A DNA stretch of 17,730 nt from Lachnoclostridium sp. UBA7482 (lineage in GTDB: Bacteria > Bacillota > Clostridia > Lachnospirales > Lachnospiraceae), in contig DLOO01000041.1 in the NCBI GenBank assembly GCA_002479645.1, positions 1 to 17,730 on the forward strand. Reading direction: 5' to 3'. Position numbers and translations under genes: made by a program. Below the pieces are notes generated by a model. It did not search any database and was not told the origin of the DNA. It saw nothing but the letters and a program-made list of their open reading frames with translations. Below, one piece after another: positions 1 to 7,411 of this stretch. Within the stretch, counting starts at the first letter, position 1; each line of letters begins with the position of its first letter.

Positions 1-804
1 GGTCGGATGAAGCAAATAAGGCTTGCAGCGATACTTAATCTTCCAAGGCTCCTCCTTATCAAGGATACATCCGCCAATGGAATAAATCATACCGTTGCAG
101 GTAGTACCTACACCGTGGAACAGAAGCAGCCAGCCGTCGTCAAGCTCGATCGGAATCGGGCCGGCGCCAACCTTGGTCCATGCCCAGCCGGTAGGATTCA
201 TGACATGATGATGATATCCCCAATGCTCCATATCCGGACTTGCGGAAATGTACATATCGCCAAACGGAGTATGTCCATTATCGGAAGGACGGGAGAACAT
301 CATGAACTTGCCGTTGATCTTCTTCGGGAACAATACACCGTTACGATTGTAAGGAAGGAATGCATCCTGAAGTCTGTAGAACTTCTTGAAATCGTACGAG
401 TAAGCTACGCCGATGGTTGCACCGTGGTAACCCTCAAACTGGGTACACCAGGTTACATAGTAACGATCTTCAATCCAGCAAACTCTGGGGTCGTAACCGG
501 TAGCTACGCCAACGCACTCCTCCTTCTCGTTGTAGAGAGGAAGGGGATTGTGCTCGATATCCCAGTCAATCGCATTGTCGCTCTTGCCGAGGAACAAATG
601 CTGCTCCATAGCCTTATCATCGCTGCGGAAGATACCCACGAAGGCACCATCCTTAGCAACAACAGCACTGTTGAAGATGCTGTTTGCGCTCGGAATCTGG
701 TCTCTCTTGATAATCGGGTTGTTTGAATAACGCCAAATCGGGTCATTGCATCCCTCAGGCTTGTCCTGCCACGGGATATTGGGTAAATTTGCTCCAATAA
801 TCAT
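1..804 (-). CDS. GH130 beta-1,4-mannosyl phosphorylase (3' end outside window)
   Basis: The open frame starts at ATG 804-802 and is still open at base 1, giving 268 residues; family members are about 330-390 long, so the C-terminus lies outside. The start follows AAGGAG (814-819 on the complement). GH130 enzymes phosphorolyse beta-mannosides to mannose 1-phosphate and the remaining sugar, normally in the cytoplasm; no signal peptide is seen. Recognisable stretches are NDPIWRYSNNPII near the start, GYDPRV (residues 103-108, D105 being the expected catalytic acid), YNRNGVLFP, SRPSDNGHTPFGD and GAGPIPIE. From memory the sequence closely resembles UhgbMP, a gut enzyme acting on mannosyl-N-acetylglucosamine and mannooligosaccharides, but the exact acceptor cannot be told from sequence. 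It diverges from an AraC-type regulator gene, which probably controls it. Confidence in the family is high; the substrate is inferred. Confidence 0.9.
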   Translation of the reverse strand, partial: MIIGANLPNIPWQDKPEGCNDPIWRYSNNPIIKRDQIPSANSIFNSAVVAKDGAFVGIFRSDDKAMEQHLFLGKSDNAIDWDIEHNPLPLYNEKEECVGVATGYDPRVCWIEDRYYVTWCTQFEGYHGATIGVAYSYDFKKFYRLQDAFLPYNRNGVLFPKKINGKFMMFSRPSDNGHTPFGDMYISASPDMEHWGYHHHVMNPTGWAWTKVGAGPIPIELDDGWLLLFHGVGTTCNGMIYSIGGCILDKEEPWKIKYRCKPYLLHPT

Positions 805-837
805 AGTTGTAAACTCCTTCAAAAGTTATTGTCTGAT

Positions 838-843
838 ATTATA
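838..843 (-). promoter_or_regulatory. Candidate -10 box of the GH130 gene
   Basis: The complement reads TATAAT here, 33 bases before the GH130 start codon. At 17-bp spacing the -35 position reads GAAAGA, which is a poor match. A good -10 without a -35 fits a promoter that needs an activator, such as the divergent AraC-family protein. This is inference from sequence only. Confidence 0.5.
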
Positions 844-872
844 ATCTTACTATAGCAATTTCTTTCCGCGTT

Positions 873-881
873 TGATATAAT
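873..881 (+). promoter_or_regulatory. Extended -10 promoter of the AraC-type gene
   Basis: TGATATAAT is a perfect extended -10 (TGn followed by TATAAT), and no convincing -35 lies upstream, as is usual for extended -10 promoters. Transcription would begin near 888. This places the ATG at 880 inside the promoter and so argues against that ATG being the start codon. Confidence 0.6.
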
Positions 882-933
882 GAGATTACATAAAAATAGT
901 ACAATTCTATTTTCCCGGAGGGAGGTATCATTT

Positions 934-1830
934 TTGGCACAATTATTTGAATATATTGACACATTAAATTCCCCTTACGAAGCCTTCTGGGTGGACAGTC
1001 ACAATCAAAATGACCCGACTCGTCCTCACTGGCATTACTACATGGAACTCATTTATGTCGTATCCGGTCAGATCTACGTGGAGTGTGAGCAGCAGAAAAT
1101 GCTTCTTTCTCCGGGCGGAATTGCCATTTTCCATCCCAAACTGATTCACAATGTATACCCATCCGATCCCGGGAACTATCGTTACGGCGTTCTCAAATTC
1201 GATATCAGCCGCTTAAATATCAACAATAGTTATACGCCCCGCCTCCGTACGCTTTTTGAACACGCGCGAATGGAGGCTGCGCAGATGTTCTTCCCGGGCG
1301 ACCAGGTGCAGAACCTTCCCATTGAAACAACCTTTTCCACTTGTATCGCCGAGCTGGAGCAAAAGGATTACGGTTACGACATGATTGTCCACGCCTCCCT
1401 TTGCAATCTTCTCATCGGTATTATCCGCATTTGGCGCGGGAAGGGGTTGGACACCGCTGAGGCAATTACTTCCTCTGCCGATACCAACTCCATTGATTCC
1501 ATTACCGAATACATCGACGAGCACTCCCATGAGACCCTTCTTGTGGAGAATCTTGCAGAACGCTGCAATATGAGCTACTCCTACTTTGCCAAGAATTTCA
1601 AGCAGATTTACGGACGCAGCTGTAAAGAATACATCGAATTTGTCCGCGTCTGCAAAGCCGAGGAGCTTCTTCTGTTCACGGACTTCGACCTGAGCTATAT
1701 CAGCCAGGAGACCGGATTTGCGGATTGCAGTCATTTGATTAAGATTTTCAAGCGTTGGAAGGGAATCACGCCCAAGCAGTACAAGCTGAAACGAATTCGC
1801 GGAACGGTTTCCTCCATGAAACCATGTTGA
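934..1830 (+). CDS. AraC/XylS-family transcriptional regulator
   Basis: This protein of about 298 residues combines a sugar-sensing cupin-type N-terminus with a C-terminal AraC DNA-binding domain. Residues 32-80 (WHYYMELIYVVSG followed by a FHPKLIHNVYP stretch) match the jelly-roll ligand domain. From about residue 195, DSITEYIDEHSHETLLVENLAERC and the later FADCSHLIKIFKRWKGITPKQY form the paired helix-turn-helix motifs. I chose the TTG at 934 because GGAGGGAGG (918-926) lies just before it, and because the longer ATG-880 frame begins inside the -10 box. The length fits the family. The gene diverges from the GH130 gene across about 130 bp, so the likely role is to activate that gene when mannoside-type sugars are present. 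The ligand is inferred from context only. Confidence 0.9.
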   Translation: MAQLFEYIDTLNSPYEAFWVDSHNQNDPTRPHWHYYMELIYVVSGQIYVECEQQKMLLSPGGIAIFHPKLIHNVYPSDPGNYRYGVLKFDISRLNINNSYTPRLRTLFEHARMEAAQMFFPGDQVQNLPIETTFSTCIAELEQKDYGYDMIVHASLCNLLIGIIRIWRGKGLDTAEAITSSADTNSIDSITEYIDEHSHETLLVENLAERCNMSYSYFAKNFKQIYGRSCKEYIEFVRVCKAEELLLFTDFDLSYISQETGFADCSHLIKIFKRWKGITPKQYKLKRIRGTVSSMKPC

Positions 1831-2010
1831 GAGCGTCGTATATATTACGAAAAAAGAAAAGTAGAAAAGTCTTGAAAATGGCTGAAAATGGGTGTGTTTT
1901 TATGGTTGATGTGTTTCATTGATAGTGTTAAAGGGGTAGGTTACGGTATCACTATGGATATTGAGTAGGGTTATGAATACACTATGTATGTCAGAAAGGA
2001 GAAGGTAAAA
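1831..2010. other. A+T-rich gap before the nuclease gene
   Basis: This stretch holds no gene that I can support. It contains a near-perfect tandem 10-mer at 1872-1891 (TTGAAAATGG, then CTGAAAATGG) and a 5-bp hairpin around TCGTATATATTACGA just after the AraC stop. That hairpin is followed by A residues, not T, so it is not a plus-strand terminator. No promoter with both boxes stands out for the nuclease gene. Confidence 0.5.
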
Positions 2011-3036
2011 ATGGATAATAATTCTTTGATGACAAATGAAATGCTAGCGCAAATTAAGCAGGTAATGGGACAGGCTCGGTCAAATGTTGCAAAGGTTGTA
2101 AATAATGAGTTGATAACAGCCTATTGGAATATTGGTCGCATTATTGTTGAACATGAGCAGGAAAATAGTGAGCGTGCAACATATGGAAAACAGACATTAA
2201 AAGAATTGTCAAAAGTATTAACGGAGGAATTCGGAAAAGGATTTTCTGTTTCAAATATTTATAATATGCGTCTGTTTTATTTAACGTATCAAAAATTCCA
2301 GACAGTGTCTGGAAAATTGAGTTGGTCACATTATTGTGAATTACTTTTAATTTCAGAGGATGATAAAAGAAGTTTTTACGAGAAAGAATGCATTAATGCC
2401 GGATGGTCTGTCAGAGAATTGAAAAGGCAGATGGAAACATCATTATATGAGAGATTGCTATTATCATCCGGTACAGAAAACAAAGAACGAGTTCTTGAAC
2501 TAGCCTTAAACGGTAATGAAATTACAAAGCCAAGTGATATTATCAAAGATCCTTATGTGTTTGAGTTTTTAGGAATACCGGAAGATAAACCTGTGTTAGA
2601 AAGTGACCTTGAAAAAGCCTTGGTTGAACATATAGAAAAGTTTTTACTTGAACTTGGAAAAGGTTTTATGTTTGTGGGAACTCAACAGAGAATTACCCTT
2701 GGGAATGAGCATTACTATGTAGATATGGTTTTCTATAACAAGATATTACATTCTTATGTGCTGATAGAGTTGAAGACCAAGAAACTTATGCCGGCAGCAG
2801 TTGGACAGCTGAATATGTACCTGAATTATTATGCCGAAGAAGTTAATGAGGAAAGCGATAATCCGCCAATAGGAATTATTCTTTGTACAGACAGAGATTT
2901 CCTAGGGGCAGAATATGCTTTAGGCGGATTGAATAATAATATATTTGCTTCTAAATATACCTATGTTATTCCGGATAAAGAGGAATTGATAGCGCAGGTT
3001 GAAGCAGTGCTTGAAAAATGGAATGACAAAAAATAA
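2011..3036 (+). CDS. PD-(D/E)XK nuclease, YhcG/DUF1016 family
   Basis: The predicted protein has 341 residues. The N-terminal part (about 10-150: AYWNIGRIIVEHEQ, YGKQTLKELSKVLTEEFG, SNIYNMRLFYL, LSWSHYCELL) is the DUF1016 helical region thought to bind DNA. The C-terminal part is a PD-(D/E)XK nuclease fold with D238 in YYVDMVFYN, E253 and K255 in LIELKTKK, and Q266 in QLNMYLNYY. The ATG at 2011 is preferred to the in-frame ATG at 1984 because AAGGAGAAGG (1996-2005) sits correctly for 2011. Family members are often found near restriction or other defence genes, but this one is alone between a regulator and a foldase gene. It is more A+T-rich than its neighbours (21 G/C in 60 bases at 2101-2160 by hand count), which suggests transfer. 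Its biological role is unknown. Confidence 0.9.
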   Translation: MDNNSLMTNEMLAQIKQVMGQARSNVAKVVNNELITAYWNIGRIIVEHEQENSERATYGKQTLKELSKVLTEEFGKGFSVSNIYNMRLFYLTYQKFQTVSGKLSWSHYCELLLISEDDKRSFYEKECINAGWSVRELKRQMETSLYERLLLSSGTENKERVLELALNGNEITKPSDIIKDPYVFEFLGIPEDKPVLESDLEKALVEHIEKFLLELGKGFMFVGTQQRITLGNEHYYVDMVFYNKILHSYVLIELKTKKLMPAAVGQLNMYLNYYAEEVNEESDNPPIGIILCTDRDFLGAEYALGGLNNNIFASKYTYVIPDKEELIAQVEAVLEKWNDKK

Positions 3037-3044
3037 TAGTAGTA

Positions 3045-3105
3045 CAAAATGGCAGAGCCAACGAAATGCGAGTTTCCTCATTATTTCATTGGCTCTGCCA
3101 TTTTG
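3045..3105. terminator. Bidirectional terminator with a perfect 17-bp stem
   Basis: CAAAATGGCAGAGCCAA (3045-3061) is the exact reverse complement of 3089-3105. The loop can fold further through GAAAT and ATTTC. The stem has A residues at one foot and T residues at the other, with T-rich sequence beyond on the plus strand (CTTTATTTATTT). It lies between the converging 3' ends of the nuclease gene and the FKBP lipoprotein gene and can serve both. Confidence 0.75.
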
Positions 3106-3121
3106 CTTTATTTATTTGTGA

Positions 3122-4255
3122 TTACTTATCACCGGTCTCTTCCTTTTCCGGCTCAAACGGAACTTCCTTCGCGTTATCAATCAGGATATCCCATGCCTTG
3201 TCACAGGTAATGCAGTATACAATGTAATCCTTGCCATAAGTCCCTTCAAAACTCTCAAGATCCTTAATCTGTGTGCCTTCCATATATTCCTGAGCTGCCT
3301 TCTTATAAGTCTCATCATCAAGAACAATATTTTCAGCCTTGGCAATCGCCTGAAGTACCATGTACTGCTTTACGGTCTGCTCCGCACCGTCATTCACGTC
3401 TTTTTCAAATTCCGCATAGTCTTTGTAATCCCCCATGGCAAGAACGAGCTCCTTAACGGTCATACCATACATGGCAGAATAACTCTCATACTCGCTCATG
3501 GTCTGATCCACAAAATGCTTCACGTCCTGAGCATCCACCTCGATGGTTGCATTCTCAATCGCCCGGTCAATCAGCTGGCGGAGTTTATTGCTCTCGAGAT
3601 TGTTTTTCTTTTCGGTCTCAAGACTCTCTCTTAAGTACTTCATAAACTCGTCAACGGTCTTGTACTTATCCTTGGTCTGCGCCTTGACATAGTCGTCGGT
3701 CAGTTCCATAAGCGTTTTATTTACATAATTAATCTTAACAGTAAATACCGCCGGCTTTCCTGCAAGGTCAGGATTCTTATCATAAACTTTCGGGAAGGTT
3801 ACCGTAATGTCACAGGTCTCGCCGACCTTCTTCCCAATCAGGGAAGACTCGAAACCGTCAATAAAGGACTTGGAACCGATTTCAAGGGTTGCTCCCTCTG
3901 CTTTACCACCGTTGAATTCCTTGCCGTCCATCTTGCCGACATAATCAATGTTCAGAACGTCTCCGTCCTTAACCTCCGAGTTATCACGCGTCTCATCCTT
4001 AATATAGTTCGGATAGCGCTCAAGAAGCTCTTTCACAGCATCCTCAACATCTTTATCCGTTACCTCGGTATCGTTACTGAAGGTAAGTCCCTTGTACTCT
4101 CCAAGCGTAATCTTGCCGCCGCATTCATAGAGATAATTCGGAACCGCTGTCGGGCTCGGCGTATTCACTTCGATCTTGTTGTCGTCCTCTTTGCCGCAGG
4201 AGCACAGGAAAAGTGCCAGGCTCAAAAGAACTGTCATTATCAATAATTTCTTCAT
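3122..4255 (-). CDS. Trigger-factor-like FKBP peptidyl-prolyl isomerase lipoprotein
   Basis: The 377-residue protein starts MKKLLIMTVL and has a lipobox ending LCSC, with Cys20 as the lipidation site, so it should sit on the outer face of the membrane. Residues 96-180 form an FKBP domain of the trigger-factor type (VLNIDYVGKMDGKEFNGG, IGSKSFIDGFES, VTFPKVY, LAGKPAVFTVKI). Residues 181-377 are helical and charged like the trigger factor C-terminal chaperone arms. The ribosome-binding N-domain of true trigger factor is missing and replaced by the lipoprotein leader and a short spacer. It probably helps exported proteins fold, a role comparable to PrsA. The ATG at 4255 is chosen because AGGAG precedes it and the signal peptide begins there; the upstream in-frame ATG adds an unlikely charged extension. 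Family call firm; clients unknown. Confidence 0.85.
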   Translation of the reverse strand: MKKLLIMTVLLSLALFLCSCGKEDDNKIEVNTPSPTAVPNYLYECGGKITLGEYKGLTFSNDTEVTDKDVEDAVKELLERYPNYIKDETRDNSEVKDGDVLNIDYVGKMDGKEFNGGKAEGATLEIGSKSFIDGFESSLIGKKVGETCDITVTFPKVYDKNPDLAGKPAVFTVKINYVNKTLMELTDDYVKAQTKDKYKTVDEFMKYLRESLETEKKNNLESNKLRQLIDRAIENATIEVDAQDVKHFVDQTMSEYESYSAMYGMTVKELVLAMGDYKDYAEFEKDVNDGAEQTVKQYMVLQAIAKAENIVLDDETYKKAAQEYMEGTQIKDLESFEGTYGKDYIVYCITCDKAWDILIDNAKEVPFEPEKEETGDK

Positions 4256-4296
4256 GGATATACTCCTATCGTATTTTTTGTGCAAACACAAGCTTT

Positions 4297-4326
4297 ATTC
4301 TAGCACATACACGCCTGAAAAGTAAA
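4297..4326 (-). promoter_or_regulatory. Promoter of the FKBP lipoprotein gene
   Basis: On the complement, TTTACT (4321-4326) and TAGAAT (4297-4302) are 18 bp apart, and the -10 is preceded by TGC, giving an extended -10. A 5-bp hairpin (TTGTG, CAAA loop, CACAA; 4278-4291) lies at the expected transcript start. The promoter lets this gene be expressed apart from the DUF308 gene upstream. Confidence 0.55.
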
Positions 4327-4349
4327 GCAAATGCACTGAATTTTCACAT

Positions 4350-4910
4350 TTATTTTTCTTGCTCCTCGCGTGCCGCCGCCCTTCTCGCTCTCAGAAGCGT
4401 GAAACTGGAAATCAAATCGGTAAATCCTCCGTAAATCAGCCCGATGCCGATTAACCTCTCCTGATTTTCCTTACTCAAAAAATTGAAAAGCAGGATACCG
4501 CCGGTTACAACGGAAACCAAAGACACAATAAAATGAACCTTTGCACCGGTATAACCGAGCTTCTTCATATCCCAAGCATTCTGCAGCTTCATAAATCCGC
4601 TGAACAGCACCAAAAGCGACAGCACCAGATTCAGCTTCCCAATAATCTCATCAACATTTGCAATGGCAATAATACCGCCGACAAGCGCAAGCAAAGAAAA
4701 TGCCAGTGCATAATTCCGCTCGTCCAGCTGCTCCTCTCTGCGCAGATAATCCACGGAAAAACAGATTCCCACGGCAATCAAAAGAAGGGCAAGAATATAA
4801 CCGATGTAATTTTGCGTATCGCCGGGCCAAATAAGTATCAGGACGCCAAGTGCAACCAAAACACTGGAAATCAGAATAATATCGAATTTCATCTTTTTCA
4901 GAAAGCCCAT
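4350..4910 (-). CDS. DUF308 (HdeD-like) six-helix membrane protein
   Basis: This 186-residue protein consists of six hydrophobic helices in three pairs, beginning with FDIILISSVLVALGVLILIW and ending before a basic and acidic tail (LRARRAAAREEQEK). The internal pattern of repeated helix pairs with GGI or GLI turns is that of the DUF308/HdeD family, whose E. coli member is linked to acid resistance; no biochemical activity is settled. The start follows AGGAGGG at ideal spacing. Only 8 bases separate it from the stop of the diguanylate cyclase gene, so the two are almost certainly co-transcribed. Whether it affects cyclic di-GMP signalling or envelope stress is not known. Confidence 0.8.
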   Translation of the reverse strand: MGFLKKMKFDIILISSVLVALGVLILIWPGDTQNYIGYILALLLIAVGICFSVDYLRREEQLDERNYALAFSLLALVGGIIAIANVDEIIGKLNLVLSLLVLFSGFMKLQNAWDMKKLGYTGAKVHFIVSLVSVVTGGILLFNFLSKENQERLIGIGLIYGGFTDLISSFTLLRARRAAAREEQEK

Positions 4911-4918
4911 AGTCCCTC

Positions 4919-5983
4919 CTACAATTTACTGTTGCAGCAGTTTTTGCCGCTCTGCTTTGCTTTGTAAAGCATCTGATCCGTAATTCGGAACAGTTCGGCC
5001 GCCGACATGTTAACCTCGCTGTGCTGGAATACGCCGCAGCTGAAAGTAATCGCGGGACCGGTATTCCAGTCGTAATGCAGGCTGCGGAATTCGGAAAGAA
5101 CCTCTTCCATCTTCTTCACTGCTTCTTTTTCCTTGAGCCCCGGCAGGATTACGGCAAACTCCTCGCCGCCGTAGCGGCACGGGAAATATTTTTCCCCGCA
5201 ATTTTTTTTCAGCACTTCCGCCAACGCAAGAATAACCATATCGCCGTTTTTATGTCCGAAAGTATCATTTACCCTCTTAAAATTGTCGATATCGATGATG
5301 GCAAGCGACAACGGTTCACGTCCGCGTTCGCGAATCTTCTGTCCCAGCAACGAATGGAATGCCGCATGATTGTATAAACCGGTCATCGGCTCACGAAGCA
5401 GTCTCTCGCCAAGGTTTTCATTGTCTTCAATATGAGAACGGATAATGTCATCCTTTTCACGGATAAATTTCATCAAAATCGCCGCAAGGAAATGCGACAG
5501 CATCAGGGTCACCATTGCAACGATGACATTCAAAACACCGTTGGTGTTGTCGGTCATCCAGAAATAAAAGGAAAAGGCAAGCATGGAGACCTGCCCGCAC
5601 AAGTGCGCAACCAAAACGATGTTTTTTACCCCGTAGGTTGCCGACCACAGAATCGGTATCTGGTAGCAGCTGAACAATACCAAAATCGAGTGCCCGTGAC
5701 AAATTGCCAGAACAGTTGCCATAAACTCCAGGTAAAATACCGTTGCGTACTTTTTCCGCCCCAAACTGATATTCGGGGACTCCAACACGGAACGAAGCAC
5801 CATCACACCACCGGAATTTGCAACCAATGGGAACCAGAAATGCAAATCCGAGTATTTTTCCCATGCCACTTTTCCCCGGTATGCCACAAAAAATGCAAGT
5901 ATCTGAACCAGGGAAATAACTCCAATCAATCCAAGCATACACCAGAAAAACTGTCGGTGAAGTTTTTTATACCTTTCTTCCAT
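4919..5983 (-). CDS. Membrane-bound GGDEF diguanylate cyclase
   Basis: The protein (354 residues) should convert two GTP to cyclic di-GMP. The N-terminal 190 residues hold about six hydrophobic helices forming a membrane sensor, followed by a short helical linker (IREKDDIIRSHIEDNENLGERLL) and a GGDEF domain from about residue 195. Key motifs are MTGLYNHAAF, DIDNFKRVNDTFGHKNGD and RYGGEEF (residues 270-276). The active-site loop GGEEF is intact. The inhibitory I-site RxxD, expected just before it, reads GEKY, so product inhibition by that route is unlikely. The start at 5983 follows AAGGGGGG placed right after the mgtE stop; a longer frame would run into mgtE without a binding site. It lies 10 bases behind mgtE and 8 bases before the DUF308 gene. 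Confidence 0.95.
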   Translation of the reverse strand: MEERYKKLHRQFFWCMLGLIGVISLVQILAFFVAYRGKVAWEKYSDLHFWFPLVANSGGVMVLRSVLESPNISLGRKKYATVFYLEFMATVLAICHGHSILVLFSCYQIPILWSATYGVKNIVLVAHLCGQVSMLAFSFYFWMTDNTNGVLNVIVAMVTLMLSHFLAAILMKFIREKDDIIRSHIEDNENLGERLLREPMTGLYNHAAFHSLLGQKIRERGREPLSLAIIDIDNFKRVNDTFGHKNGDMVILALAEVLKKNCGEKYFPCRYGGEEFAVILPGLKEKEAVKKMEEVLSEFRSLHYDWNTGPAITFSCGVFQHSEVNMSAAELFRITDQMLYKAKQSGKNCCNSKL

Positions 5984-5993
5984 TGTTCCCCCC

Positions 5994-7364
5994 TTATAAA
6001 TGTAAGAAATATTTTGCCAACTGAAAATACACAATCAGCGAAACCGCGTCAACAATCGTTGTAATAAACGGACTCGCCATAACCGCCGGGTCAAATCCGA
6101 CCCTTTTCGCTAAGAGAGGCAGCGTACAGCCGATAATTTTGGCGCACAAAACCGTAACACACAATGTCAGACAGACAACCAAAGCAACAATCGGGGTGAT
6201 GTCCTTTCCCATCAGCCATTTGTCTATCACAAATAATTTACCAAAGCACAACAGACCCAGCGTACAGCCGCACATCAACGCAACCCGCGCTTCTTTCCAG
6301 ATAATCCGAAGCACATCGGCAAACTCAACTTCTCCCAGAGACAGAGCTCGAATAATGGTAACGGAAGCCTGTCCGCCGGAATTTCCGCCGGTATCCATCA
6401 GCATCGGAATGAATGCCGTCAACAGAACCTGCGTTGCAAGCGCCTCCTCAAAGGAGGAGATAATCATTCCCGTAAAGGTTGCCGAAACCATCAGAAGCAG
6501 AAGCCATGGAATACGGGATTTCCACAATTCAAACGGCGCCGTCTTCAAATAAGGCTTCTCCGTCGGCAGCATAGCGTTCATCTTTGCGAAGTCCTCTTCC
6601 GCCTCGTCCTGCAGGACGTCCATAGCGTCGTCGACGGTAACGATACCGACCAGACGATGTTCTGCGTCAACAACCGGAAGCGCAAGCGCATCGTACTTAC
6701 TAATCTGGGACGCTACAAACTCCTTATCATCCTGCGTAGTAACACAGATGGCATTGTCCTCCATAATATCCCCGATCAGGGCGTCCTTCGCGGACAGTAA
6801 AAGCGTCAGAACCGTAACGCTGCCAATCAGGTGTGAATTGACATCCGTAACATAGCAGGTGTAAATCGTTTCCTTATCAATAGCGACCTGACGAATGTAC
6901 TGGAAAGCATCCTCTACCGTCATATTCTGCTTAAAGCGGACAAACTCGGTAGTCATAATGCTTCCGGCACTGTCGTCCGGATACTTCAGAAGCTCATTCA
7001 GCGTCTTTCTTTCTTCGCCCTTATAGTTTGCGAGGATTCGCTTAACCACGTTGGCAGGCATCTCCTCAATCAGGTCTACGGTATCGTCCATATACAGCTC
7101 CTGCAGGACTTCCGAAAGCTCCGTATCACTAAAGGAATCAATCAAAATCTGCTGCAAGTCGCTGTCAAGCTCGACGAACACCTCCGCTGCCGGCTCTTTC
7201 GGCAAAATACGAAATACCACCGCATACTGATTGCGGTCAATCATTTCAAAAAATTCCGCAATATCCGCAGGCTCAGCGTCTGAAAGGAGTGAGCGCAATC
7301 CCGCGTATTTTTTCTGTTCCAGCAGCTCAAGAGCCTGCTCAAAGGAAATGTTCTGATTTTCCAT
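5994..7364 (-). CDS. mgtE: MgtE-family magnesium transporter
   Basis: This 456-residue protein has the standard MgtE plan. It begins with a cytoplasmic N-domain (about 1-135) of helical repeats such as AEPADIAEFFEMID and DDTVDLIEEMP. A pair of CBS domains (about 136-260, including DDSAGSIMTTEFV and VGIVTVDDAMDVL) senses cytosolic magnesium. Five membrane helices from about residue 285 form the channel. The pore-lining region ends in PFITTIVDAVSLIVYF, with D439 at the conserved acidic site of the pore. Length and order match characterised members. AGGAAGG precedes the start. The gene lies 47 bases behind the SGNH hydrolase gene, which leaves no room for the M-box riboswitch that often controls mgtE in Firmicutes; control may rest on the protein's own gating. 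Magnesium is the expected ion, though some relatives carry cobalt or other divalent ions. Confidence 0.95.
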   Translation of the reverse strand: MENQNISFEQALELLEQKKYAGLRSLLSDAEPADIAEFFEMIDRNQYAVVFRILPKEPAAEVFVELDSDLQQILIDSFSDTELSEVLQELYMDDTVDLIEEMPANVVKRILANYKGEERKTLNELLKYPDDSAGSIMTTEFVRFKQNMTVEDAFQYIRQVAIDKETIYTCYVTDVNSHLIGSVTVLTLLLSAKDALIGDIMEDNAICVTTQDDKEFVASQISKYDALALPVVDAEHRLVGIVTVDDAMDVLQDEAEEDFAKMNAMLPTEKPYLKTAPFELWKSRIPWLLLLMVSATFTGMIISSFEEALATQVLLTAFIPMLMDTGGNSGGQASVTIIRALSLGEVEFADVLRIIWKEARVALMCGCTLGLLCFGKLFVIDKWLMGKDITPIVALVVCLTLCVTVLCAKIIGCTLPLLAKRVGFDPAVMASPFITTIVDAVSLIVYFQLAKYFLHL

Positions 7365-7411
7365 CGGCTTTACCTTCCTTTCCTGCTGTAACGAAAGACA
7401 TCCGCCAATGT

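Noticed and set aside
880..933. ATG-880 start for the AraC-type protein
   Set aside because: It lies in the TATAAT of an extended -10 promoter and has no ribosome binding site; the TTG at 934 has GGAGGGAGG at good spacing.
1837..1856. Hairpin after the AraC-type gene as its terminator
   Set aside because: The 5-bp stem is mostly A-T and is followed by A residues on the plus strand.
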